Of a stretch of DNA of 64,000 bases, positions 57,298 through 64,000 are shown in pieces. Origin of the DNA: Actinomadura hallensis (GTDB taxonomy: Bacteria > Actinomycetota > Actinomycetes > Streptosporangiales > Streptosporangiaceae); contig NZ_VFPO01000001.1 in the NCBI RefSeq assembly GCF_006716765.1, positions 5,952,001 to 6,016,000 of the forward strand. Reading direction: 5' to 3'. The notes beneath the pieces are model-generated. The model saw nothing but the letters and a program-made list of their open reading frames with translations. It ran no database searches and was not told where the DNA came from. Numbering within the stretch: the first letter of the stretch is position 1; each line of letters starts with the position of its first letter. Position numbers and translations under genes: made by a program.

Positions 57298-57365
57298 ATT
57301 TCGTCATATAGCAGGAAGGGCGCTAAGCGACTCGCGGAAGGACACTTCCGACCAAGTCATTCCGC

Positions 57366-57394
57366 TTGAGGGGCAGTGGTCCCATTGCTAGTGT
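57366..57394 (+). promoter_or_regulatory. Likely promoter of the conservon
   Basis: TTGAGG (57366-57371), a 17-bp spacer and TAGTGT (57389-57394) lie 120 bases before the cvnA start. This is a good match to the housekeeping promoter pattern. Confidence 0.55.
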
Positions 57395-57513
57395 TCTGCC
57401 CTGTACGGACGGGTGCGGCCCCCACCGCGACCCGCCGACCCGAGCCTCCAGCGCCCCCTTTTATCATTACCGCGCCGGTTGCTGTTTCTTAATCCATTGT
57501 TAGGGCGATTATC

Positions 57514-60042
57514 ATGCGCTTCCGCAACTCCCGACTGCGGACCAAGATTGCGGCCCTGCTGCTGTCCATGACCGCATTGTGGGCCTTCGCCGCGTGGGTG
57601 ACCTTGCGCGAGGGCGTCAACCTGCTGTGGGTCAACACCTACGACAGCCAGCTCGCCACCCCCTCGGACCCGCTTCTCGTCGAGCTGCAGCGCGAGCGCA
57701 GGCTCACCGCCATCTGGCTCGCCCGCTCCGGTCAGGGCCAGCAGGCGGTGCTGAACGACTTGCGGGAGCAGCGCGCCCGCACCGACAAGGAGGCGGCCGC
57801 GCTGCGGGAGGGCGCCAACAGCGGGTCGCTGCGCCGGGCGGCGGACGACGAGCTCGAAGAGCTGGTGGACGAGATGCTCGCCGAGCTCGACAAGCTCGGC
57901 GACCAGCGCAAGGCGATCGACGCGCGGGCCATCGCCCGCGAGCCGGCGGTGAACGCCTACACCACGACGATCGGCGCGATCTTCCGCATGTACGAGGGGA
58001 TCGGCACGCTCGACGACGAGGAAATCGCCCAGGCGACGCGCAACCTCATCGAGGTGAACCAGACCTGGGAAATCCTCTCCCAGGAGGACGCGCTCGTCGC
58101 GGGAGCGCTGGCCTCGGGCCGCCTGACCCAGGATGATTTGACACAATTTGTACGAATTTCTGGGGCCAGGCGCCACGCCACCGACCGGGCCATCTCGCGT
58201 TTGGAGAACCAGGACGAAATCGCGCACCGGCGGCTTTCCTCCAGCGAGGCGCTCGCCAAGCTCAACTCCGTCGAGGAACAGCTGACCGCGGCGAGCGTCG
58301 GCCGCGGCTCCCAGCGCCTCCCGATCACCCCCGAGCAGTGGCAGGCCGCGACGGAGCCGGCGCTCAACGAGATGCGCGACACCGTCCAGGAGGCGGGCCA
58401 GCGCCTCGTCGGCCAGGCCACCCCGGTCGCGGCCCTGGTCATCGTGCGGCTCGTCCTCGCCGGCGGGCTCGGCATGCTCGCGGTCATCGCGTCGATCATC
58501 GTCTCGATCACCACGGCCCGCGCCCTCGTCCGGCAGCTGGAGCGGCTGCGCGACGCCGCGTGGGAGCTGGCCGAGAAGCGCCTGCCCAGCGTCGTCGAAC
58601 GCCTCGGGCACGGAGAGAAGGTGGACGTCGCGGCCGAGGCGCCGCCGCTGCGGTTCGGCTCCGACGAGATCGGCCAGGTGGGACGCGCCTTCAACGCCGT
58701 CCAGGAGACCGCGATCCGCACCGCCGTCGAGCAGGCCGAGCTGCGCCGCGGCATCCGGGACGTCCTGCTCAGCCTGGCCCGCCGCACCCAGACGCTGGTG
58801 CACCGGCAGCTCACCATGCTCGACACGATGGAGCGCCGCCGCGACATCGAGACCAAGGAGCTGGAGGAGCTGTTCCGGCTCGACCACCTCGCGACCCGCA
58901 TGCGGCGCAACGCCGAGAACCTGATCGTGCTCTCCGGCGCGCTGCCCGCCCGCGGCTGGCGCAACTCCGTCCCGATGGTGGACGTCGTGCGCGCCGCGGT
59001 CGGCGAGGTCGAGGACTACACCCGCGTCACCGTCCTGCCGTTCGGCCCGGTCGAGCTGGCCGGACGCGCGGTCGGCGACGTCACCCACCTGCTCGCCGAG
59101 CTGATCGAGAACGCCGTGTCCTTCTCCCCGCCCGACACCGTCGTGCAGGTCGGCGGCCACCTCGTCGCCAGCGGCTTCGCCATCGACATCGAGGACCGCG
59201 GCCTCGGCATGACCGACGAGAAGCTCGCCGAGATCAACGCGCGGATCGCCGACCCGCCGGACTTCAACCTGCAGAGCTCCGTCCAGCTCGGCCTGTTCGT
59301 GGTCAGCAAGCTGGCGGAACGCTACAACGTGCAGGTCTCGCTGAAGAGGTCCGCGTACGGCGGCACCACCGCCGTGGTCGTCATCCCCCGGGATCTGATC
59401 ACCGAGCAGCCGCCGGAGCAGCCGAAGGCCGCCACCACCCGCAACGGCCTCGAGGTCCGCCGGCCGGTCGCCGCGGGGGCACGGCAGGGCGCCGCGAGCG
59501 GCCCGGCCGACGCCCGGACCTCCGGGGCGACGGCGACGCTCTCCCCGTCGTCCACCGGCCCGCAGCCGTCGGGGCCCGCGCTCGTGGCGGTGCCGCCGCC
59601 CGAGCCGGAGGGACCGGAGGACTCCGCGCCGAACGGCCGCGCCGCGGACGGAGGCGCCCCCGCCCAGCGGACCCCCGCGCAGGTCGACGCCGCCGCGGAG
59701 GGGAACCGCCGCCCCGAGGACGCCGCCTCCCAGGACGGAGGCGCTCCCCCCACCACCCAGCCGGAGGATCAGCCACCAGTGCCCGAAATGTCCACCACAC
59801 CGTCCGGCCTGCCCGTCCGGGTGCCGCAGGCGAACCTGGTCGAGCCCCTGCGGTCGGACGAACCGTCCGCGGCCGAGGAGCCGGAGGAGCCCGAGGTCCC
59901 CGGCCGCTCCCCCGAGGAGATCCAACGGATCATGGGCTCCTACCAGCGGGGCACCCGGCAGGGTCGCTCTGACGCGGCCCGAGCGGAACGGCAGGGCGGA
60001 CGTCCCGGCGTCAACGCAGCGGAAGGCGAGGAAGATCAGTGA
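57514..60042 (+). CDS. cvnA: Conservon sensor kinase CvnA
   Basis: The 842-residue membrane sensor has TM1 at about 12-32 and an extracytoplasmic helical sensing domain (about 35-305, of the nitrate/nitrite-sensor-like type). TM2 lies at about 309-331, then a HAMP-like region and an ATPase domain (about 430-630; N-box LLAELIENAVSFSPPD, EDRGLGMTD, LGLFVVSKLA). The C-terminal 200 residues are Pro/Glu/Ala-rich and disordered. In conservons CvnA acts with CvnB-D as a membrane-linked G-protein-like switch. It overlaps cvnB by four bases. Confidence 0.93.
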   Translation: MRFRNSRLRTKIAALLLSMTALWAFAAWVTLREGVNLLWVNTYDSQLATPSDPLLVELQRERRLTAIWLARSGQGQQAVLNDLREQRARTDKEAAALREGANSGSLRRAADDELEELVDEMLAELDKLGDQRKAIDARAIAREPAVNAYTTTIGAIFRMYEGIGTLDDEEIAQATRNLIEVNQTWEILSQEDALVAGALASGRLTQDDLTQFVRISGARRHATDRAISRLENQDEIAHRRLSSSEALAKLNSVEEQLTAASVGRGSQRLPITPEQWQAATEPALNEMRDTVQEAGQRLVGQATPVAALVIVRLVLAGGLGMLAVIASIIVSITTARALVRQLERLRDAAWELAEKRLPSVVERLGHGEKVDVAAEAPPLRFGSDEIGQVGRAFNAVQETAIRTAVEQAELRRGIRDVLLSLARRTQTLVHRQLTMLDTMERRRDIETKELEELFRLDHLATRMRRNAENLIVLSGALPARGWRNSVPMVDVVRAAVGEVEDYTRVTVLPFGPVELAGRAVGDVTHLLAELIENAVSFSPPDTVVQVGGHLVASGFAIDIEDRGLGMTDEKLAEINARIADPPDFNLQSSVQLGLFVVSKLAERYNVQVSLKRSAYGGTTAVVVIPRDLITEQPPEQPKAATTRNGLEVRRPVAAGARQGAASGPADARTSGATATLSPSSTGPQPSGPALVAVPPPEPEGPEDSAPNGRAADGGAPAQRTPAQVDAAAEGNRRPEDAASQDGGAPPTTQPEDQPPVPEMSTTPSGLPVRVPQANLVEPLRSDEPSAAEEPEEPEVPGRSPEEIQRIMGSYQRGTRQGRSDAARAERQGGRPGVNAAEGEEDQ

Positions 60043-60464
60043 CGCAGAAGACCGGTTCGAGTTCGGATCTGGGCTGGCTGCTGGACGATCTGGTCCATCG
60101 GCTGCCGCACACCCGCAGCGCCGTCGTGCTGTCGGCGGACGGCCTGCTGATGGCGTCGTCGGAGGGCGTGACCCAGGACGACGGTGAGCACCTCGCCGCC
60201 GTCGCCGCGGGCATCCAGAGCCTCGCCAAGGGCGCGGGCGTACGCTTCGGCGGCGGTCCCGTCCGGCAGACGATCATCGAGATGCAGTCGGCGTTCCTGC
60301 TGGTGTCGGTGGCCGGCAAGGGCGCCTGCCTCGCCGTGCTCGCCGACGAGGACGCCGACGTGGGCCTCATCGCCTACGAGATGGCGATGCTGGTCACGGC
60401 CATGGGTCACCACCTCACCTCTCCCTCGCGGTCGGAGTCGGCCGCGGAGGGAGGAGCGCAGTGA
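60039..60464 (+). CDS. cvnB: Conservon roadblock/LC7 protein CvnB
   Basis: The 141-residue roadblock/LC7 domain protein reads LGWLLDDLVHRLPHTRSAVVLSADGLLMASS and IIEMQSAFLLVSVAGKGACLAVLADEDADVG. It probably regulates the CvnD GTPase in the manner of MglB-type partners. It is coupled to cvnA and cvnC by 4-base overlaps. Confidence 0.95.
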   Translation: MTQKTGSSSDLGWLLDDLVHRLPHTRSAVVLSADGLLMASSEGVTQDDGEHLAAVAAGIQSLAKGAGVRFGGGPVRQTIIEMQSAFLLVSVAGKGACLAVLADEDADVGLIAYEMAMLVTAMGHHLTSPSRSESAAEGGAQ

Positions 60465-60886
60465 TCCCGCCGGAGGAACCGCAGGACCAGTGGCCGGACG
60501 ATCCGCTCGTGCCCGAGTCGGCGCAGGAGCGGCTGCTCGACGAGCAGGCCGGCCCGATGGTCCGCCCCTACGTGATGACCAGCGGCCGCATCGAGCCGAC
60601 CCGAGGCGAGTTCGACCTCATCACGCTGGTGGTCGCCGTCGGGCCGGAGCCGGAGGGCGCGATCGGGCTCGGTCCCGAGCACCTGGCCATCATCCGCCTG
60701 TGCCAGTCGGTGATGTCCGTGGCCGAGATCACCGGCCATCTCGACCTTCCCGTCGCGACCGTGCGGGTGCTGCTCGGCGACCTGCTCGACAAGGGTTTCG
60801 TCACGCTGCAGGAACCCGAACCCGAAGCGGACATGCACGACATCAGGCTCTACAAGGCGGTGATCGATGGTCTCCGGGCCCTCTAG
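60461..60886 (+). CDS. cvnC: Conservon DUF742 protein CvnC
   Basis: The 141-residue DUF742 protein has a winged-helix-like core (AIIRLCQSVMSVAEITGHLDLPVATVRVLLGDLLDKGFVTL) after an acidic Pro-rich start. VRPYVMTSGRIEPTRGEFDLITLV is the family signature. It is the third gene of the conservon and overlaps cvnD by 20 bases. Confidence 0.95.
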   Translation: MIPPEEPQDQWPDDPLVPESAQERLLDEQAGPMVRPYVMTSGRIEPTRGEFDLITLVVAVGPEPEGAIGLGPEHLAIIRLCQSVMSVAEITGHLDLPVATVRVLLGDLLDKGFVTLQEPEPEADMHDIRLYKAVIDGLRAL

Positions 60887-61496
60887 CGCCGGGGGCGGGC
60901 GGCGCGGCACACGCGCCCGCAGGCTCCCCACGGCGGTCAAGATCGTCATCGCGGGCGGTTTCGGCGTCGGCAAGACCACGATGGTGGGGACGGTCTCCGA
61001 GACGCGGCCGCTGCGCACCGAGGAGATGCTCACCGACAAGAGCGTCGGCGTCGACGACATCTCCGGGGTGGAGCGCAAGGACACCACCACCGTCGCGATG
61101 GACTTCGGCCGCATCACGATGAAGGAGGACTACGTCCTCTACCTGTTCGGCACCCCTGGCCAGGAACGCTTCTGGTTCATGTGGGACGAGGTCTCGCTGG
61201 GCGCGCTCGGCGCCGTCGTCCTCGCCGACACCCGGCGGCTGTCCGACTGCTTCCCGTCGGTCGACTACTTCGAGCGCCGCAACACCCCGTTCGTCGTCGC
61301 GGTCAACTGCTTCGAGGGCGCCAAGCGCTACGACCTGGCGGAGATCGAGATGGCCCTCAACCTGGGCCCCAAGGTCCCCGTCATGCTGTGCGACGCCCGC
61401 GACCTGGAGTCGTGCAAGCAGGTCCTGATCAACCTGGTCCTGCACGCCATGAAGATCCGCGGCGTGTCCGAAGACCCGCAACCCCAGAACGCCTAG
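60867..61496 (+). CDS. cvnD: Conservon GTPase CvnD
   Basis: The 209-residue small GTPase of the MglA/Arf-like bacterial type has P-loop AGGFGVGKTTMVG, switch II LFGTPGQERF (DxxG replaced by GTPGQ) and NxxD-like NCFEG. Residues 1-22 are a basic leader; the core starts at TAVKIVIAGG. It is probably membrane-associated through CvnA-C. It ends the operon before a 17-bp terminator stem. Confidence 0.95.
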   Translation: MVSGPSSAGGGRRGTRARRLPTAVKIVIAGGFGVGKTTMVGTVSETRPLRTEEMLTDKSVGVDDISGVERKDTTTVAMDFGRITMKEDYVLYLFGTPGQERFWFMWDEVSLGALGAVVLADTRRLSDCFPSVDYFERRNTPFVVAVNCFEGAKRYDLAEIEMALNLGPKVPVMLCDARDLESCKQVLINLVLHAMKIRGVSEDPQPQNA

Positions 61497-61497
61497 C

Positions 61498-61544
61498 CGA
61501 GTGAGGCCGTCGGCACCCCCAACAGGCGCCGACGGCCTCACTCG
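61498..61544 (+). terminator. Terminator of the conservon operon
   Basis: A perfect 17-bp stem (61498-61514 with 61528-61544) with a 13-nt loop begins two bases after the cvnD stop. There is no U-tract. Confidence 0.85.
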
Positions 61545-61717
61545 CAACCAACCCCGCCCGCAACGACTCGAACCACCCCGATCGCGCCCTGACGACGGTT
61601 CGAGCCCGCGAGAGCCTGCAAGCGAAGCGAGCCTCTAGGCGAGCCGGAGCGATGCAGCGATCGCGCGCAGTTCCCGCTGAAGGGAGGGCCCCCAGGGCCC
61701 GACCGCCGAGGGGACTG

Positions 61718-62758
61718 CTAACCAGTTCTAGTAACGACGTAGTCGCAGAGGCTGGTGAAGGCGGCTCGGGCGGGGATGTCGGGGAGGGTGAGGAGTTCGG
61801 TGCGGGCGTCCTCCGCCCAGCGGCGGAGGTCGGCGCGTGCGCGGTCCATGGCGGGGTGGGCGCGCAGGAGGGCGAGGGCCTCGGCGTGGAGGGCCTCGTC
61901 GGAGAGGTCCTGGACGAGGAGTTCGCGGAGGCGGGCGTCGTCCGGGCCGGAGCCCATGCCCGACAGGACGTGGTGCATCGGGAGGGTGCGGACGCCCTCG
62001 CGCAGGTCGGTGCCGGGGGTCTTGCCCGATTCCTCGGTCTCGGAGGCGATGTCGAGGATGTCGTCGGACAGCTGGAACGCGACGCCGATCTTCTCGCACG
62101 CCGAGGTGATGGTGTGCACCACGTGGGCGGGGGCGCCGGACAGCAGGGCGCCGAAGTGGCCGGAGACCGCGATGAGGGAGGCGGTCTTGTCCGCGACGAC
62201 CTGGAGGTAGTGCTTGAGGGGGTCGGCGTCCGGGCCGGGGCCGACGGTCTCCTGGATCTGGCCGCGGACGAGGCGGCCGAACGCGCGGGCCTGGACGCGG
62301 ACGGCCTCGGGGCCGAGGTCCGCGAGCAGGTCGGACGCGCGGGCGAACAGGTAGTCGCCGGTGAGGATCGCGACGGTGTTGGTCCAGCGGGTGTTGGCGG
62401 ACTCCTGGCCGCGGCGCACGGTCGCCTCGTCCATGACGTCGTCGTGGTAGAGGGTGCCGAGGTGGGTCAGCTCGACGACGACCGCGGCGGGCACGACGCC
62501 CGGCGCGGTCGGGTCGCCGAAGTGGGAGGCGAGCAGTACGAGCATCGGCCGGAACCGCTTGCCGCCCGCTTCGACGAGGTGCTGCGACGCCTCGGTGAGC
62601 AGCGCGTCGTCGCCGCGGACGCACTCCATCAGCATTTCTTCGACGGCGGCCAGGCGGTGCCTGGCGTCGGCCGCGAGCTCGGCGTCGACGGGAAGCCCGA
62701 ACGGGCCGGTCTCGACGACGGCCGGCCCGCCGGGCTTCTCAGCGAATGGGTGGCTCAC
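61718..62758 (-). CDS. Polyprenyl diphosphate synthase (long-chain, trans type)
   Basis: The 346-residue prenyltransferase has the first Asp-rich motif HDDVMDEATVRRG and the second SDDILDIASE, with GGKRFRPMLVLLAS. Small residues before the first motif (THLGTLYH) favour a long product, as needed for the menaquinone side chain, rather than geranylgeranyl diphosphate. The GTG at 62758 has GGGAG about six bases upstream. It follows nuoN on the same strand, an order also seen in streptomycetes, so a respiratory quinone role is more likely than supply to the nearby cyclase. Confidence 0.92.
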   Translation of the reverse strand: MSHPFAEKPGGPAVVETGPFGLPVDAELAADARHRLAAVEEMLMECVRGDDALLTEASQHLVEAGGKRFRPMLVLLASHFGDPTAPGVVPAAVVVELTHLGTLYHDDVMDEATVRRGQESANTRWTNTVAILTGDYLFARASDLLADLGPEAVRVQARAFGRLVRGQIQETVGPGPDADPLKHYLQVVADKTASLIAVSGHFGALLSGAPAHVVHTITSACEKIGVAFQLSDDILDIASETEESGKTPGTDLREGVRTLPMHHVLSGMGSGPDDARLRELLVQDLSDEALHAEALALLRAHPAMDRARADLRRWAEDARTELLTLPDIPARAAFTSLCDYVVTRTG

Positions 62759-62768
62759 CCGAGACTCC

Positions 62769-64000
62769 CTACCGGACGAACATCTGGGTCGTGGCTTGTC
62801 CCGCAAGGTCCAAGATGGGCTGTGGGAGTACGCCGAGTACCACAGTAGCCGTCACGCCGAGCGCGACCGCGACCGCGGTGGCCGGCCCGGCCACCACGAC
62901 CGGCCCGTCCGGGTCCGGTTCGCTGAAGAACATCACGACGATCACGCGGACGTAGAAGAACGCCGCGACGGCGGAGGCGATGACGGCGACGACGACCAGC
63001 GGGGTCGCGCCCTCCTCGACGGCCGCCTTGAACACGGCGAACTTCCCGGTGAACCCGCTGGTGAGCGGGATGCCGGCGAACGCCAGCAGGAAGAAGGCGA
63101 ACACTCCGGCGACGACCGGGGAGCGCTTGCCGAGACCCGCCCACCGGGACAGGTGCCCGGCCTCGCCGCCCGCGTCCCGCACCATCGTGACGACGGCGAA
63201 CGCGCCGACCGACGCGAAGCCGTAGGCGAGCAGGTAGAACAGGGTGCTCGACAGGCCGTTCGGGGACGCGGCGATCACGCCGAGGAGCAGGAAGCCCGCG
63301 TGCGCGATCGAGGAGTAGGCCAGCATCCGCTTGATGTCGGTCTGGGTGATCGCGATGATCGACCCGACGACCATCGTGAGAATGGCCACGCCCCACATGA
63401 AGGGCCGCCAGTCCCACTCCAGCGTCTCGAACGTGACGTAGTACACGCGCACGAGCGCGCCGAACGCGGACACGACGACGCAGGACGCCATCATCGCGGT
63501 GATCGGCGTGGGGGCGCCCTGGTAGACGTCCGGCTTCCACATGTGGAACGGGACGCCGCCGAGCTTGAACAGCAGCCCCGCCGACACGAGCGCGACGCCC
63601 GCGAGGAGCAGGGTCTCGTTGCCCGCGTCCCGGGCGACCTGGTCGGCGATGGCCGACAGGCGCACCGACCCGGCGAACCCGTACAGCAGCGCGATGCCGT
63701 AGAGGAAGAACGCCGAGGAGAACGCGCCCAGCAGGAAGTACTTGACCGCGGCCTCCTGCGAGAGGAGGCGCCTGCGGCGGGCGAGCCCGCACAGCAGGTA
63801 CAGCGGCAGCGACAGCACCTCCAGCGCCACGAACATCGTGAGCAGGTCGTTCGCCGCCGGGAACATGATCATGCCGCCGACGGAGAACAGCATCAGCGGG
63901 AACACCTCGGTCTGGACGGCGCCCGCCTCGGTGGTGCGCTGCTCCGCCTCGGTGCCCGGCAGCGCGGACGCCTGCGCGGCGAAGTGCCCCTCGACGGCGC
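62769..64000 (-). CDS. nuoN: NADH-quinone oxidoreductase subunit N (main locus; 5' end outside window)
   Basis: The C-terminal 410 residues of a second NuoN lack the N-terminal helices, which lie beyond the window edge. Visible are VALEVLSLPLYLLCGLARR, FHMWKPDVYQGAPTPITAMMAS and RMLAYSSIAHAGFLLLGV. It differs clearly from the NuoN at 20824-22314, so the genome has two complex I sets. It is probably the last gene of a full nuoA-N operon. Confidence 0.95.
   Translation of the reverse strand, partial: AVEGHFAAQASALPGTEAEQRTTEAGAVQTEVFPLMLFSVGGMIMFPAANDLLTMFVALEVLSLPLYLLCGLARRRRLLSQEAAVKYFLLGAFSSAFFLYGIALLYGFAGSVRLSAIADQVARDAGNETLLLAGVALVSAGLLFKLGGVPFHMWKPDVYQGAPTPITAMMASCVVVSAFGALVRVYYVTFETLEWDWRPFMWGVAILTMVVGSIIAITQTDIKRMLAYSSIAHAGFLLLGVIAASPNGLSSTLFYLLAYGFASVGAFAVVTMVRDAGGEAGHLSRWAGLGKRSPVVAGVFAFFLLAFAGIPLTSGFTGKFAVFKAAVEEGATPLVVVAVIASAVAAFFYVRVIVVMFFSEPDPDGPVVVAGPATAVAVALGVTATVVLGVLPQPILDLAGQATTQMFVR

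Noticed and set aside
61545..61717. Regulatory RNA between conservon and polyprenyl synthase gene
   Set aside because: The spacer lies between convergent genes; no promoter or strong structure beyond the conservon terminator was seen.

Overview
The window is chromosomal DNA of a very GC-rich actinobacterium. Codons are strongly GC-ending, GTG starts are frequent, 4-base start/stop overlaps are common, and there is an actinobacterial conservon plus a tRNA/rpmG/hadAB/murB neighbourhood typical of the phylum. Gene content suggests a filamentous actinomycete (Streptosporangiales/Thermomonosporaceae-like), but the genus cannot be fixed from the sequence alone. No insertion sequence, prophage, CRISPR array or rRNA was recognised.

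Layout. 1-8.5 kb: housekeeping block with the end of an aspartate aminotransferase gene, an inserted sigma-factor cassette (682-2996), an adenosine-deaminase-family gene, a GntR regulator, murB, a HadA/HadB-like dehydratase pair, rpmG, tRNA-Met and tRNA-Thr. 8.5-15.4 kb: a PP2C-like phosphatase gene, then a tightly overlapping partner-switching operon (rsbR-rsbS-rsbT, an ATPase-PP2C fusion, a hybrid histidine kinase with a degenerate receiver, and a receiver-GAF-PP2C protein). 15.4-20.8 kb: MerR regulator with a membrane protein, methyltransferase, tRNA-Tyr, YajQ, a divergent XRE/methionine aminopeptidase pair sharing a palindromic promoter, and htpX. 20.8-31.7 kb: a second, incomplete complex I locus (nuoA,B,C,H,I,J,K,L,M,N; no D,E,F,G), split by an opposite-strand helix-hairpin-helix gene and with unusual C-terminal repeats on NuoB and NuoK. 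31.8-39.9 kb: two paralogous proline-rich membrane proteins, a short leader-peptide gene, korAB (2-oxoglutarate:ferredoxin oxidoreductase) and a SecDF-head-like membrane protein. 40-49.2 kb: TetR/MFS pair, a serine hydrolase-ABC ATPase fusion with its permease, a thioesterase, a DUF2332 protein and an XRE/TPR regulator. 49.4-57.3 kb: msrA, three cytochrome P450 genes, a class I terpene synthase and a class II (squalene-cyclase-like) diterpene cyclase. 57.5-61.5 kb: a complete conservon cvnABCD. 61.7-64 kb: polyprenyl diphosphate synthase and the end of another nuoN, which is probably the last gene of the main complex I operon lying beyond the window.

How the genes work together. The rsb block encodes a stressosome-style signalling system: RsbR/RsbS scaffold, RsbT switch kinase, and two PP2C phosphatases plus a kinase that can feed it. 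The second nuo set supplies the quinone/proton arm of complex I without the NADH dehydrogenase module. Together with the nearby ferredoxin-reducing korAB, this invites a ferredoxin-linked or shared-module hypothesis. The P450-terpene synthase-cyclase operon looks like a small uncharacterised labdane-type diterpenoid locus. It has its own promoter with palindromes and sits directly before a conservon, a family of G-protein-like switches often found near P450 genes.
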